In this document: one piece after another, positions 16,610-25,217 of the stretch
Layout of the letters: every line of letters starts with the position of its first letter
Numbering within the stretch: position 1 is the stretch's first letter
NCBI GenBank assembly: GCA_038212095.1
Contig: JBBQUW010000003.1
Coordinates: 62,001-126,000 of the forward strand
Direction of reading: 5' to 3'
Length of the DNA stretch: 64,000 nt
Source of the DNA: JAICYJ01 sp038212095
GTDB lineage: Bacteria; Actinomycetota; Thermoleophilia; Gaiellales; JAICJC01
Notes under the pieces: model-generated
Seen by the model: only the letters and a program-made list of their open reading frames with translations
What the model was told of the DNA's origin: nothing
Database searches by the model: none
Program-made: the position numbers and the translations under genes

Positions 16610-17059
16610 TTATCCTGCAGTCACGCGCCCGTCGTAGATCACCTTCCCGGAGGCGAAGTCGATCATGCCGACGGTGACGAGCCGATCACCGGTACCGACC
16701 CGTCCCGTCACGTTCCACACTAGCCTGGAGTTCGTCGTCAGGTCGCGACTCCCCTGCATCGTCGAGAGCCGAACATGCCGGTCAGGAAGCCACAACAGCG
16801 AGACGGCGGCCGGCCGCAGACGGCCATCGTCAAAGGCTCGCAGGGCGATCGTCCGGGCCTGGCCAGGCGAGCCGGCGGCGGCGCCGCCAGAGCCGGTGAC
16901 CTCGATCAGGAATCGCCAGCCGTCGACCGGATGAGAGAGGAACGAGACCGGCTCATCGGTCGCCGTCGCCCGCCGCGCCAGCTCGGCCGGCAGGTAGATC
17001 GCGATGCCGGCGAGGGCCACGGCGACGAAGGCCCAGAACAACCAGCTTCGACGGCGCAC
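16610..17059 (-). CDS. Small membrane-anchored protein of unknown function
   Basis: 149 aa with a basic N-terminus, one transmembrane helix (about 5-25, LFWAFVAVALAGIAIYL) and an extracytoplasmic domain predicted to be rich in beta strands. No family was recognised. It is first in the minus-strand run leading to mscS, the penicillin-binding protein and moeA. The GTG at 17059 follows a TACTGT box by 6 nt, and this box overlaps the divergent lipoprotein promoter. Confidence 0.6.
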   Translation of the reverse strand: MRRRSWLFWAFVAVALAGIAIYLPAELARRATATDEPVSFLSHPVDGWRFLIEVTGSGGAAAGSPGQARTIALRAFDDGRLRPAAVSLLWLPDRHVRLSTMQGSRDLTTNSRLVWNVTGRVGTGDRLVTVGMIDFASGKVIYDGRVTAG

Positions 17060-17065
17060 GTACGA

Positions 17066-17075
17066 ACAGTACAAT
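17066..17075. promoter_or_regulatory. Overlapping divergent -10 boxes
   Basis: TACTGT on the minus strand (17066-17071) serves the gene starting at 17059. TACAAT on the plus strand (17070-17075) serves the lipoprotein starting at 17085. The boxes share two base pairs, so the two promoters should exclude each other. Confidence 0.5.
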
Positions 17076-17084
17076 CGCCCGGCC

Positions 17085-18008
17085 ATGCCAGCCCGCGCAT
17101 CACTCCCTCTGCTCCTGCTGCTCGCCCTGCTGGCCAGCTCGTGCGGCTTCAAGCACGAGCCGCTGGGAGCGCTGCCGACGTTTCCGCAGACCGTGCGCGA
17201 CGCGCTCAACCGCCAGATCGTGATCGACAAGGCGCCCCGGCGGATCGTCTCGCTCGACCCGGGAATGACCGCGTCGCTGTTCGCGATCGGCGCCGGCAAG
17301 CTGGCGGTAGGGGGCACCGGCAGGGAGACCTATCCGGCGGCCGCCACCGCGTTGCCGGCGATGCTCAACCCCGACGGCGGCATCGACGTGAAGGCGGTCA
17401 AGAAGGCGCTGCCAGATATCGTGCTGATCCCGGCCAGCCTGGCGCCCACCGGAGATGACGCCAAGCGCCTGCAGGTGCGGCTGTCCGCCGTCGTGTACGT
17501 CGTCCGCGCCACCACCGTATCCGGCGTCGAACGCGACATCGGCGCGCTGGGGCTGATGACAGGGCATGCCGACCAGGCGCGGATCACCGTCAGCCAGATC
17601 CAGTCGGGCGTCGATGCCGTGCACAAGGCGGTGGCGGCCCAGCCGCCAACGCCCACCTTCGTCGACATCGGCTTCCGCTACACGATCGATCCGGCCACCA
17701 TGCCATCCGACCTGCTGCGGCTCGCTGAGGGGCAGAACGTGGCCGCCGCAGCCGACCCGACCACGATCTTCTCGGTCTCGGCGTTGACCGCGGCCGCGCC
17801 GCAGGTCTACCTCTCGGTGACCGGCCAGGGTGCGACGCTGTCCGAGCTGCGCGCCCGTAAGAGCCTCGCCGCGCTGCCCGCGGTGCAGCAGAAGCGAGTG
17901 GTCGCGATTCCCGAGACGACGCTCTACGAGGACGGCCCACGGCTTGCCCGGGCGCTGGCCACGATCGCGAAGGCGCTGCATCCCGGGATCACGATTCCGA
18001 CGCCGTGA
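17085..18008 (+). CDS. BtuF/FepB-type substrate-binding lipoprotein
   Basis: 307-aa lipoprotein; the signal peptide ends in the lipobox LLASSC with the lipidated Cys near residue 18. The mature part matches the helical-backbone metal-receptor fold used for vitamin B12, heme and iron-siderophores: RQIVIDKAPRRIVSLDPGMTASLFAIGAG at the start, and AAPQVYL and LYEDGPRLARALATIAKALHP near the end. No permease or ATPase for uptake lies next to it, so the ligand is unknown. The ATG at 17085 fits both the lipobox and a TACAAT box. Confidence 0.8.
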   Translation: MPARASLPLLLLLALLASSCGFKHEPLGALPTFPQTVRDALNRQIVIDKAPRRIVSLDPGMTASLFAIGAGKLAVGGTGRETYPAAATALPAMLNPDGGIDVKAVKKALPDIVLIPASLAPTGDDAKRLQVRLSAVVYVVRATTVSGVERDIGALGLMTGHADQARITVSQIQSGVDAVHKAVAAQPPTPTFVDIGFRYTIDPATMPSDLLRLAEGQNVAAAADPTTIFSVSALTAAAPQVYLSVTGQGATLSELRARKSLAALPAVQQKRVVAIPETTLYEDGPRLARALATIAKALHPGITIPTP

Positions 18009-18024
18009 GCCGGCGGCGGCCGGC

Positions 18025-18687
18025 ATGACAGCGCGTGACCGCATCCCGGCACGCTGGCTGGCGCCCCCGGCGGCGGTACTGGCGGTGAACGCCTACCTGG
18101 TCAACACCAACCACGCCGATGCGTCGCGAAACGGCGTCTACCTGGCCGGCGTGGTCATCTCCGGACTCGTCTCGGCGCTCGTGTTTGGCGGATACGCGCT
18201 GCTGGCGTCGCGGCTGTCGCGAGCCGACCCGGTGGCGGCGCTGGCGTTGCGGGCGCCGGCGGCACCACGCCGTGCGGCCGCACACGTGGTCGCCGCGGTA
18301 GCCGTGATCGCGCTGACCGGGATCGTGCTCGAGCCGCTGCTGCACGGCGACCGGGCGCAAGGCCTGACGCCGAACCGCCCGCCGCACGGCCACGAGTGGC
18401 TGACGCTGGCGGCGGCGCTACTCGTGCTGGGACTGCTGGTGCCGCTGGGCGAGGAGCTGCTGTTCCGCGGCCTTGGTTTCGCGGCCGTCGGCCGGTTCGC
18501 GGTGCCCGTCACCGCGACGGCGTTCGCGATCGCGCACGGGCTGCCGGCGCTGCTGCCGCCGGTGTTTGTGGCCGGCCTCGTGCTGGGCGAGCTGCGACGG
18601 CGGACGTCGTCGCTGTGGCCGGGCGTCGCCGCCCATGCCACCGTCAACCTGCTCGGCATCGTGGCGGCGGTGTTGACCGCAGGTTGA
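18025..18687 (+). CDS. CPBP-family intramembrane metalloprotease
   Basis: 220-aa membrane protein with the three CPBP (Abi/CAAX-protease-like) motifs: EELLFRG with the paired Glu and Arg, FAIAHGLPAL with the His, and WPGVAAHATVNLLG with the last His and Asn. These form the presumed zinc site of Rce1-like glutamyl proteases. It follows the lipoprotein by 16 bp and may share its message. Bacterial members process peptides or act in bacteriocin immunity; the substrate here is unknown. Confidence 0.85.
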   Translation: MTARDRIPARWLAPPAAVLAVNAYLVNTNHADASRNGVYLAGVVISGLVSALVFGGYALLASRLSRADPVAALALRAPAAPRRAAAHVVAAVAVIALTGIVLEPLLHGDRAQGLTPNRPPHGHEWLTLAAALLVLGLLVPLGEELLFRGLGFAAVGRFAVPVTATAFAIAHGLPALLPPVFVAGLVLGELRRRTSSLWPGVAAHATVNLLGIVAAVLTAG

Positions 18688-18735
18688 CCATGCGATCCAC
18701 CCGCTCCGGGACGGGTCGGTAGACTGGCCGGCGAG

Positions 18736-19044
18736 ATGGATGCCGCCGGCGACAAGGTCGTGGATGGGTACAGGGCGAGGATCAGCGCCGTCGACAGGGA
18801 GCTGCTGGACGCGCTCAACCGGCGCGTCGCGCTGGTCGCCGAGCTGCACGCACACAAGCGGCAGCAGGGCTACCCGATGCGCGACCCGGCGCGCGAGCAG
18901 ACGGTGATCGCCTCGCTGGCCGCGGCGAACTCGGGGCCGCTGTCCGCGCATGGTCTGGAGCGGCTCTACCGAGTGCTGGCCGAGGTCTGCACGAACGAGG
19001 CGGCGGAACTGGCTGAGATCAGCAACGACCGGGAGGAATCGTGA
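18736..19044 (+). CDS. Chorismate mutase (AroQ class)
   Basis: 102-aa all-helical enzyme converting chorismate to prephenate for Phe and Tyr synthesis. It shows YRARISAVDRELLDALNRRVALVAEL, a conserved KR pair, RDPAREQTV and a final helix GLERLYRVLAEVC. A TAGACT box (18720-18725) lies 10 nt upstream. The 3' end overlaps the ABC ATPase by 4 bp, an odd pairing of amino-acid synthesis with an exporter. Confidence 0.85.
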   Translation: MDAAGDKVVDGYRARISAVDRELLDALNRRVALVAELHAHKRQQGYPMRDPAREQTVIASLAAANSGPLSAHGLERLYRVLAEVCTNEAAELAEISNDREES

Positions 19045-19781
19045 GCACAACGAGCGACGTGGTGGTGGCAGCGACGGGAGTGACACGCCGCTACGGCGAA
19101 GGAGACGCTGCCGTCGACGCCCTGCGCGGCATCTCGGTCGAGATCCCGCGCGGCCAGTTCACGGCCGTGATGGGTCCGTCGGGCTCAGGCAAGTCGACCC
19201 TGATGCACATCCTGGCCGGGCTCGACCTCCCCACCGAGGGCCACGTCTCGATCGACGGCCGCGACATCACCACCATGGGCGATCAGGCACTAACGCTGCT
19301 TCGCCGAACACACATCGGCTTCATCTTCCAGTTCTTCAACCTGCTGCCGATGCTGACCGCCGAGGAGAACATCGTGCTGCCGCTGCGGATCGCCGGCGCC
19401 ACGCCCGACCGGGCATGGGTGGACGAGATCATCGCCAAGGTCGGCCTCAGCGATCGCCGCGGTCACCGGCCGGCACAGCTCTCGGGCGGCCAGTCGCAGC
19501 GGGTGGCGATCGCGCGAGCCCTGATCGCGCAGCCAACCGTGATGTTCGCCGACGAGCCGACCGGCAACCTCGACTCGACCACCAGCGAGGAGATCCTCAA
19601 GCTGCTGCGCGAGACGGTGGACGCCTACGGCCAAACGACGCTGATGGTGACCCACGACCCGCGCGCTGCTGCGATGGCCGACCGGATCCTGTTCCTGGCG
19701 GACGGCGTGATCGTGCGCGATCAGGGCAGGTCGACGCCGCAGGAGGTGCTCGCCGCCATGAGCGAGGTCTCGGGCCAGTGA
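19041..19781 (+). CDS. MacB/LolD-type ABC transporter ATP-binding protein
   Basis: 246-aa ATPase. Walker A is GPSGSGKSTLMHILAGLD, the Q-loop is FIFQFFNLLPMLTAEEN, the signature is LSGGQSQRVAIARAL, and Walker B is VMFADEPTGNLDS with a following switch His in VTHDPRA. These fit the MacB/LolD family that energises mechanotransmission-type exporters. A GGGAGG ribosome site precedes the GTG at 19041. The permease gene overlaps it by 4 bp. Confidence 0.92.
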   Translation: MSTTSDVVVAATGVTRRYGEGDAAVDALRGISVEIPRGQFTAVMGPSGSGKSTLMHILAGLDLPTEGHVSIDGRDITTMGDQALTLLRRTHIGFIFQFFNLLPMLTAEENIVLPLRIAGATPDRAWVDEIIAKVGLSDRRGHRPAQLSGGQSQRVAIARALIAQPTVMFADEPTGNLDSTTSEEILKLLRETVDAYGQTTLMVTHDPRAAAMADRILFLADGVIVRDQGRSTPQEVLAAMSEVSGQ

Positions 19782-22636
19782 TCGGCGTCGCCCTCAAGAG
19801 CCTGTGGGGCCGCAAGCTGCGCACGCTGCTGACCGCGCTCTCGATCGTGCTCGGCACGACCATGATCGCTGGCACGTTCGTCGTCCGCGACCAGATCACC
19901 AATGCCTTCACCTCGATCTTCGAGACGGGGCTCGAGAAGACCGACGTGTTGCTGTCAAAGAAGACCGCCTTTGGCAGCGACAACTCCCAGTCCGGGCCGC
20001 TGCCGGCGTCGGACATCGCTGCCGCCGCGGCCGTCCCCGGCGTGGCCAAGGCCGAGGGTCAGATCCAGGCCCAGGGAGCGCTGGTGGTGAACGGCAAGTA
20101 CACGGCCTCCTCCGGGCCCAGCTTCGTGTTCTCGACGCTCTCGGACACGTTCAGCCCCTACAACTACGTCGCCGGCCGCCCGCCGCAGCAGAGCGGCGAG
20201 GTGGTGGTCAACCAGCAGATGGCGCGGGACCGACACCTGCGGGTCGGCCAGCACGCGCTGCTTGCCACCGAGGTCGGTACCAGGCCGGTCACAATCGTGG
20301 GCGTGTTCCGCTACGGCCAGGTCTCGTCGATCGGCGGTGCCACCATCGTCGGCACCACGTTCGCGGATGCACAGGCGTGGTTCGACCGCCCAGGCCTGAC
20401 CTCGTTGGTGTTCGTCAAGGCCGATCCCGGCGTCAGCCAGGTCGAGTTGCAGCGGCGGCTGACGGCCGCGCTGAGCCACGACGTGAAGGTGCAGACCGGC
20501 CCCGAGGCGGCGAAACAGCAGACCGATCAGACGGCCGGCGGCGTCACCGGCTTCCTGACGCCGCTGCTGCTTGCGTTCGCGTTCACCGCGGTGCTGGTGG
20601 GGGCGTTCATCATCTTCAACACCTTCTCGATCACGGTCGCCCATCGCACCCGCGAGTTCGCGATCCTGCGCACGCTGGGCGCCAGTCGGCGGCAGGTGCT
20701 GCGCTCGGTGCTGCTGGAGGCGACGGTGGTCGGACTGCTGGCGTCCGCGCTCGGCATCGTGCTCGGCATCGGCTTCGCCAAGCTCCTCGGCGTACTGTTC
20801 GACGCCGTTGGCTTCGGGCTGCCCTCGACGGCGATCCGGATCGCGCCGCTGACGGTGATCGTGCTGCCACTGGCGGTCGGCACCGGTACCGCCCTGCTGT
20901 CGGCGATCGCGCCGGCCTTCCGTGCCACACGCATCCCGCCGATCGCCGCCCTGCGCGAGGGCGCCGAGCTGCCGCCCTCGGTGCTGGCCCGGCGCGCAAC
21001 GCCGATCGCCGGCCTGATCCTGGCCGCCGGGCTGGGTGGCATCTGGGACGGCATCTTCAACGACGGCAGCGTGCTGGGAGCGGTGCTCGGCCTCGGCAAG
21101 ACGGCCGACATCCTGCTCAGCATGGGCATCGGCGCGATCCTCTGCTTCCTCTCGGTGGCGATGCTCTCCAAGCACGTGGTGCGGCCGCTGGCGCGGCTGT
21201 TCGGGATGCCGTTGGAGTGGATCGTCTACGCCGGCCAGCGGCTGGCCGCGCTCCTGCGGAGGATTCCCCGCGCGCTGCCGCTGCTGCGGGCGCTTGCGAT
21301 TGCGCGGCGAGCCGTCTTCCAGGTGCGCGTGGTGCTGAGCGCGCTGCAGCTCGTGCTGACCATCGCGTCGCTGCTGTTGATCGCCTCGGGCGATGCCGTC
21401 GCGGGCGTCCTACTGCTGGCGATCGGATCGGCTGCGATCGGCTACAGCCTGCGGCGCATCTGGCGAAAGCCGCGGCCCGACCTGGAGTGGCCGCCCGAGA
21501 CGCCCACCCGCGAGACCGGCCGGCTGGCCCGCGAGAACACCACCCGCAACACCGCGCGGACGGCCACCACCGCATCGGCGCTGATGATCGGCGTCGGTCT
21601 GGTGGTGTTCGTGGCGGTGTTCGTGAATGGCTTCAAGGACTCGTTTTTGGGCGCGCTCGACCACTCGATCAGCAGCGACCTGATCGTGCAGTCCGACAGC
21701 TTCAGCTCCATCCCCAAGCAGGCCGTGCAGGCGGCGGGAGCGGTGCCGGACGTGCAGGTGGCAGCCGGGATCCAGTTCACCGAGGCCAAGATCGGCCACG
21801 GCGGCACCGACGTCATCAACGGCATCGACCCCACCACCATCGCCCAGGTGTACACGTTCAACTGGCAGCAGGGCGGATCGAACGACCTGCTGGGGCGCTT
21901 CTCGGGCAACGAGGCGCTGATCGAGCAGCAGTTCGCGAAGTCGCACCACCTCTCGGTCGGCGACCACTTCCAGGTCACCAGCATCGAGGGCAACCACCTC
22001 GACCTGGAGGTGATCGGCCAGTACAAGGACCCGACCCTGATGCCGGGCTTCACGGTGCCGTCGCTGACGCTTGACAGCTTCACCACCAACAGCGACCCTG
22101 GAGTGCTGCTGGTCAGCTTCAAGCAGGGCGTTCCGCTCGATCGAGGCAAGGCCGAGGTGGCGCGCGCGCTGCGGGCGTTCCCGGAGGCCAAGGTGCGCAC
22201 CAACGCCGAGTACAAGGCCCATACAGACTCGCAGGTGAGCGGCTTCCTCAACTTCCTGTACGTGCTGCTGGCGATGAGCCTGATCATCTCGCTGTTTGGC
22301 ATCGTCAACACGCTCGCGCTGTCGGTGTTCGAGCGCACGCGCGAGATCGGCATGCTGCGGGCCGTGGGCACCACCCGCCGTCAGCTGCGGCGGATGATCC
22401 GCTACGAGGCGATCATCACGTCGGCGATCGGCGGGCTGCTGGGCGTGGTCGTGGGTCTCGTGTTCGGCTGGATCCTGAGCAAGGGCCTGGCCGACCAGGG
22501 CATCTCCTTCTCGATCCCCTACAGCCTGCTGGTGGTGGTGCTGATCGGCGCCGTCATCGCCGGCGTGCTGTCTGCGATTCTGCCGGCCCGGCGCGCCGCC
22601 CGGCTGGACGTGCTGGAGGCTCTGCAATACGAGTAG
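19778..22636 (+). CDS. MacB/FtsX-type ABC transporter permease
   Basis: 952-aa permease with two FtsX modules. An N-terminal helix (LLTALSIVLGTTMIAGTF) leads into a large periplasmic MacB-PCD domain, then three helices; a central block of further hydrophobic helices follows, then a second periplasmic domain and three C-terminal helices (FGIVNTLALSVFERTREIGMLRAVGTTRRQLR is the usual FtsX loop). The GTG start overlaps the ATPase stop as GTGA. It likely exports lipids, peptides or drugs; the cargo is unknown. Confidence 0.9.
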   Translation: MIGVALKSLWGRKLRTLLTALSIVLGTTMIAGTFVVRDQITNAFTSIFETGLEKTDVLLSKKTAFGSDNSQSGPLPASDIAAAAAVPGVAKAEGQIQAQGALVVNGKYTASSGPSFVFSTLSDTFSPYNYVAGRPPQQSGEVVVNQQMARDRHLRVGQHALLATEVGTRPVTIVGVFRYGQVSSIGGATIVGTTFADAQAWFDRPGLTSLVFVKADPGVSQVELQRRLTAALSHDVKVQTGPEAAKQQTDQTAGGVTGFLTPLLLAFAFTAVLVGAFIIFNTFSITVAHRTREFAILRTLGASRRQVLRSVLLEATVVGLLASALGIVLGIGFAKLLGVLFDAVGFGLPSTAIRIAPLTVIVLPLAVGTGTALLSAIAPAFRATRIPPIAALREGAELPPSVLARRATPIAGLILAAGLGGIWDGIFNDGSVLGAVLGLGKTADILLSMGIGAILCFLSVAMLSKHVVRPLARLFGMPLEWIVYAGQRLAALLRRIPRALPLLRALAIARRAVFQVRVVLSALQLVLTIASLLLIASGDAVAGVLLLAIGSAAIGYSLRRIWRKPRPDLEWPPETPTRETGRLARENTTRNTARTATTASALMIGVGLVVFVAVFVNGFKDSFLGALDHSISSDLIVQSDSFSSIPKQAVQAAGAVPDVQVAAGIQFTEAKIGHGGTDVINGIDPTTIAQVYTFNWQQGGSNDLLGRFSGNEALIEQQFAKSHHLSVGDHFQVTSIEGNHLDLEVIGQYKDPTLMPGFTVPSLTLDSFTTNSDPGVLLVSFKQGVPLDRGKAEVARALRAFPEAKVRTNAEYKAHTDSQVSGFLNFLYVLLAMSLIISLFGIVNTLALSVFERTREIGMLRAVGTTRRQLRRMIRYEAIITSAIGGLLGVVVGLVFGWILSKGLADQGISFSIPYSLLVVVLIGAVIAGVLSAILPARRAARLDVLEALQYE

Positions 22637-22664
22637 CCGGCGGATCGCCGCCTGGCCGAGTCGC

Positions 22665-22670
22665 TATCGT
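22665..22670 (+). promoter_or_regulatory. -10 box of the FAD oxidoreductase gene (decides start)
   Basis: TATCGT ends 7 nt before the GTG at 22678. The alternative GTG at 22669 overlaps the box itself, so 22678 is the likely start. Confidence 0.45.
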
Positions 22671-22677
22671 GGCATCG

Positions 22678-23835
22678 GTGACCGACAGCCTGCCACCGAC
22701 CGCCTCGTGTGTGATCGTCGGCGGCGGCGTGATCGGCACCAGCATCGCGTTTCACCTCGCCGAGGCGGGCATCGCCGAGCTGCTGCTGATCGAGCGCGAC
22801 CAGCTCGCCTCCGGCTCGACCAGCCGCGCGGCGGGTGGCGTGCGAGCGCAGTTCTCGGACCCGCTCAACATCCAGATCGGGCAACGAAGCCTGGCTGCGT
22901 TCGCCGATTTCGCCCGCCGGCCGGGCGGCGAGATCGATCTCAAGCAGGTCGGGTACCTGTTCCTGCTCAGCCGCGACCAGGACGTGGCCGCGTTTGAGCA
23001 GAGCATCGAGCTGCAGAACCAGCTGGGCGTACCGAGCCGGTTGATCTCAGTGGACGAGGCGCGACGACTGAGCCCGCTCGTGCGCGGTGACGATCTGCTG
23101 GCGGCCGCATTCTCAGCCGACGACGGCCACTGCACGCCCGAGGCCGTCGTCCAGGGGTATGCCGCCGCCGCCCGCGCGCTGGGTGCCCGGATCGAGACCG
23201 GCTGCCAACTTGAGGGCGTTGAGCGAACGGCCGACGCGATCACGGCCGTCGCGACCAGCCGCGGCCGGGTCGAGACCGGCTGCCTGATCTGCGCCGCCGG
23301 CGCGTGGTCGGCCGAGGTGGGCGACCTGGCCGGGGTGCCGCTGCCGGTGGTGCCGCTGCGGCGCCAGGTGCTGCACACCGGGCCGATGGACGGTCTGCCT
23401 GACCGGATGCCGATGACGATCGACTTCGCGACCGGCTTCTACTTCCACCGCGAGGGTCCCGGGCTTCTGATGGGGATGGCCGACCCGGCGGAGCAGCCTG
23501 GCTTCAGGCTGGACGCGACCGAGGAGTGGATCCCGGCGCTGATGGAGGTGGTCGAGCGGCGCGCGCCGGGCATCGCCGAGGCGGGCATCGCCGGTGGCTG
23601 GGCCGGGCTGTACGAGGTCACGCCAGACCACAACGCGATCATCGGCGAGGCGTCCCGGCCGTCCCGGTTCCTCTACGCCACCGGTTTCTCGGGCCACGGC
23701 TTTCTGCAAGGGCCGGCCGTGGGCGAGATCATCCGCGATCTCGTGCTCGGCCGCGCGCCGTTCGTGGACGTCTCCACGCTCTCGGTCAGCCGCTTCGACG
23801 ACCGCCGGCCGCGACCCGAGTTCACGATCGTCTGA
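22678..23835 (+). CDS. DadA/SoxB-type FAD-dependent amine or amino-acid oxidoreductase
   Basis: 385-aa flavoprotein of the DAO family. The N-terminal dinucleotide motif is VIVGGGVIGTSIAFHLAEAG, followed by LLIERDQLASGSTSRAAGG and, near the C-terminus, YEVTPDHNAIIGE and TGFSGHGFLQGPAVGEIIRDL. The pattern most resembles sarcosine oxidase beta subunit or D-amino-acid dehydrogenase. No partner subunit is adjacent, so it is probably monomeric; the substrate is not determined by the sequence. Confidence 0.85.
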   Translation: MTDSLPPTASCVIVGGGVIGTSIAFHLAEAGIAELLLIERDQLASGSTSRAAGGVRAQFSDPLNIQIGQRSLAAFADFARRPGGEIDLKQVGYLFLLSRDQDVAAFEQSIELQNQLGVPSRLISVDEARRLSPLVRGDDLLAAAFSADDGHCTPEAVVQGYAAAARALGARIETGCQLEGVERTADAITAVATSRGRVETGCLICAAGAWSAEVGDLAGVPLPVVPLRRQVLHTGPMDGLPDRMPMTIDFATGFYFHREGPGLLMGMADPAEQPGFRLDATEEWIPALMEVVERRAPGIAEAGIAGGWAGLYEVTPDHNAIIGEASRPSRFLYATGFSGHGFLQGPAVGEIIRDLVLGRAPFVDVSTLSVSRFDDRRPRPEFTIV

Positions 23836-24082
23836 TCGCCGCGGATCAGGCCTCCACGAACCGCCGTTCCGCGCGGACGCGGCTGCCGGCCTCGATGCCG
23901 AGCGGGGCCGCCTCGTCACCTTCTCAATGGGCGTTGGCGGCGTCACCCAATCGACCGGGACGTCCCAAGTCCCAGCAAGATCGTCAACTTGAGGTTTGGC
24001 ACAAACCGGCACTCTCACGACCCCACGCGAGCCGATGGAACCAGCCTCGCCCCCGGCGCCAGTCGCTAGACTGCGCCATCCC

Positions 24083-24154
24083 GGGCGATTAGCTCAGCGG
24101 GAGAGCGCCCGCTTCACACGCGGGAGGTCGCTGGTTCGATCCCAGCATCGCCCA
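24083..24154 (+). tRNA. tRNA-Val (CAC)
   Basis: 72-nt cloverleaf. Acceptor GGGCGAT pairs with ATCGCCC (24147-24153), discriminator A at 24154, anticodon stem CCCGC/GCGGG with loop TTCACAC giving anticodon CAC at 24115-24117, and T-arm GGTTCGATCC. The 3' CCA is not encoded. A TAGACT box at 24067-24072 may be its promoter. Confidence 0.96.
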
Positions 24155-24177
24155 TACTCCGCCCGCGTGGTGCGCCC

Positions 24178-24194
24178 ATACCCTACTGGGGTAT
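24178..24194. promoter_or_regulatory. CsoR-like operator overlapping the -10 box of the DUF4396 gene
   Basis: Inverted repeat ATACCC-TACTG-GGGTAT, the half-site form bound by CsoR-family copper sensors. It overlaps TATACT (24192-24197), a near-perfect -10 box that ends 7 nt before the ATG at 24205. A repressor here would block polymerase directly. The regulator gene is not in the window. Confidence 0.55.
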
Positions 24195-24204
24195 ACTGGT
24201 GGGG

Positions 24205-24648
24205 ATGGACTCCCTCACCCGCACCGCACTCAGCGCCACACTGCACTGCTTCACCGGCTGCGCTGTCGGCGAGGTGGCTGGGATGGCGATCGCCACCGCG
24301 CTTGGCTGGAGCAACGGAGCCACGATCGCGATCTCGGTGCTGCTCGCATTCGTGTTCGGCTACGGACTTTCGATGCGGTCGCTGCTGGCCGGAGGGCTCG
24401 GCCTGCGGTCGACCATACGCGTTGCCCTGGCGGCGGACACGGCATCGGTGGTGACCATGGAGCTGGTCGACAACCTGCTGATGCTGGCGATTCCGGGTGC
24501 GATCGCGGCCGGCCTCGCCGACGGCCTGTTCTGGCTCTCGCTGGCACTCTCGCTGGCGATCGCGTTCCTGGCCGCCCTGCCGGTCAACCGCTGGCTGATC
24601 GGCCGCGGCCGCGGCCACGCGGTGATGCACACCCACCACTCGATGTGA
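24205..24648 (+). CDS. DUF4396 membrane protein, possibly copper-responsive
   Basis: 147 aa with four hydrophobic segments and the family-type start TLHCFTGCAVGEVAGM, containing a Cys-x3-Cys pair, and the later motif MELVDNLLMLAIPG. The C-terminus ends HAVMHTHHSM, a cluster of His and Met that could bind metal. The function of DUF4396 is not established. The copper-sensor-like palindrome at its promoter suggests a role in copper handling; that is inference. The ATG at 24205 is preferred to the GTG six bases upstream from the -10 spacing. Confidence 0.78.
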   Translation: MDSLTRTALSATLHCFTGCAVGEVAGMAIATALGWSNGATIAISVLLAFVFGYGLSMRSLLAGGLGLRSTIRVALAADTASVVTMELVDNLLMLAIPGAIAAGLADGLFWLSLALSLAIAFLAALPVNRWLIGRGRGHAVMHTHHSM

Positions 24649-24694
24649 GACCCACCGCCGGGTGGCGTAGAGTTTCCCGATCGACCCGCCGACC

Positions 24695-25177
24695 GTGACA
24701 GCCCCCAGCCGCAGCATCCTGGTGGCCGTCGATGGTTCGCGACACGCTGCGGCCGCTCTCCGTTTCGCGATCGACATCGCCCAGCGCGACGGGGCTCGGC
24801 TGACCCTGATCCACGTGCTGACGCCCGGCCACACCATGCTGATCACCGGTCCGTACGTGACGGCGCCGGTCGAGACCGAGACCACCGCCGAGGCCGAGCA
24901 GATGCTCGACCGGCTGGCCGGCACCGTGCCGGAGGGAATCTCCGTCCACACGATCGTGCGGAACGGCAATCCGCCCGACGAGATCCTGCGCCGGGCCGAC
25001 GGCTCGCAGCACGACCTGATCGTGATCGGTTCGCGCGGCCACGGCGTTGCCGCCTCGGCGCTGCTGGGCAGCGTCAGCCGCGCGGTCGTCCACCACAGCG
25101 CGGTGCCGGTGCTGGTCGTCCACGTCGAGTCGAATGCCGAGAGCGGCCGGCTCCACCCACCTGGTCGCCGCTCCTGA
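24695..25177 (+). CDS. Universal stress protein UspA family
   Basis: 160-aa single Usp domain. It begins ILVAVDGSRHAAAALRFAID and has the ATP-binding pattern GSRGHGVAASALLGSVSRAVVHHSAVPVLVV near the C-terminus, so nucleotide binding is likely. It starts at GTG 24695 and lies 40 bp before a kinase that has the transmembrane and catalytic parts of KdpD but not its N-terminal Usp portion. It may therefore serve as the separate stress/nucleotide-sensing partner of that kinase. Confidence 0.9.
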   Translation: MTAPSRSILVAVDGSRHAAAALRFAIDIAQRDGARLTLIHVLTPGHTMLITGPYVTAPVETETTAEAEQMLDRLAGTVPEGISVHTIVRNGNPPDEILRRADGSQHDLIVIGSRGHGVAASALLGSVSRAVVHHSAVPVLVVHVESNAESGRLHPPGRRS

Positions 25178-25217
25178 TCGCGGGCGCGGCGACGGCGCAG
25201 CCTGCGACAATCCGGCC

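Noticed and set aside
18950..22636. A 1,228-aa ABC permease starting at 18950
   Set aside because: The first 276 codons overlap the chorismate mutase and ATPase genes in another frame; the GTG at 19778 begins the first FtsX helix.
24067..24154. Integration site of a mobile element at tRNA-Val
   Set aside because: No integrase gene and no direct repeat of the tRNA 3' end was found in the flanks.
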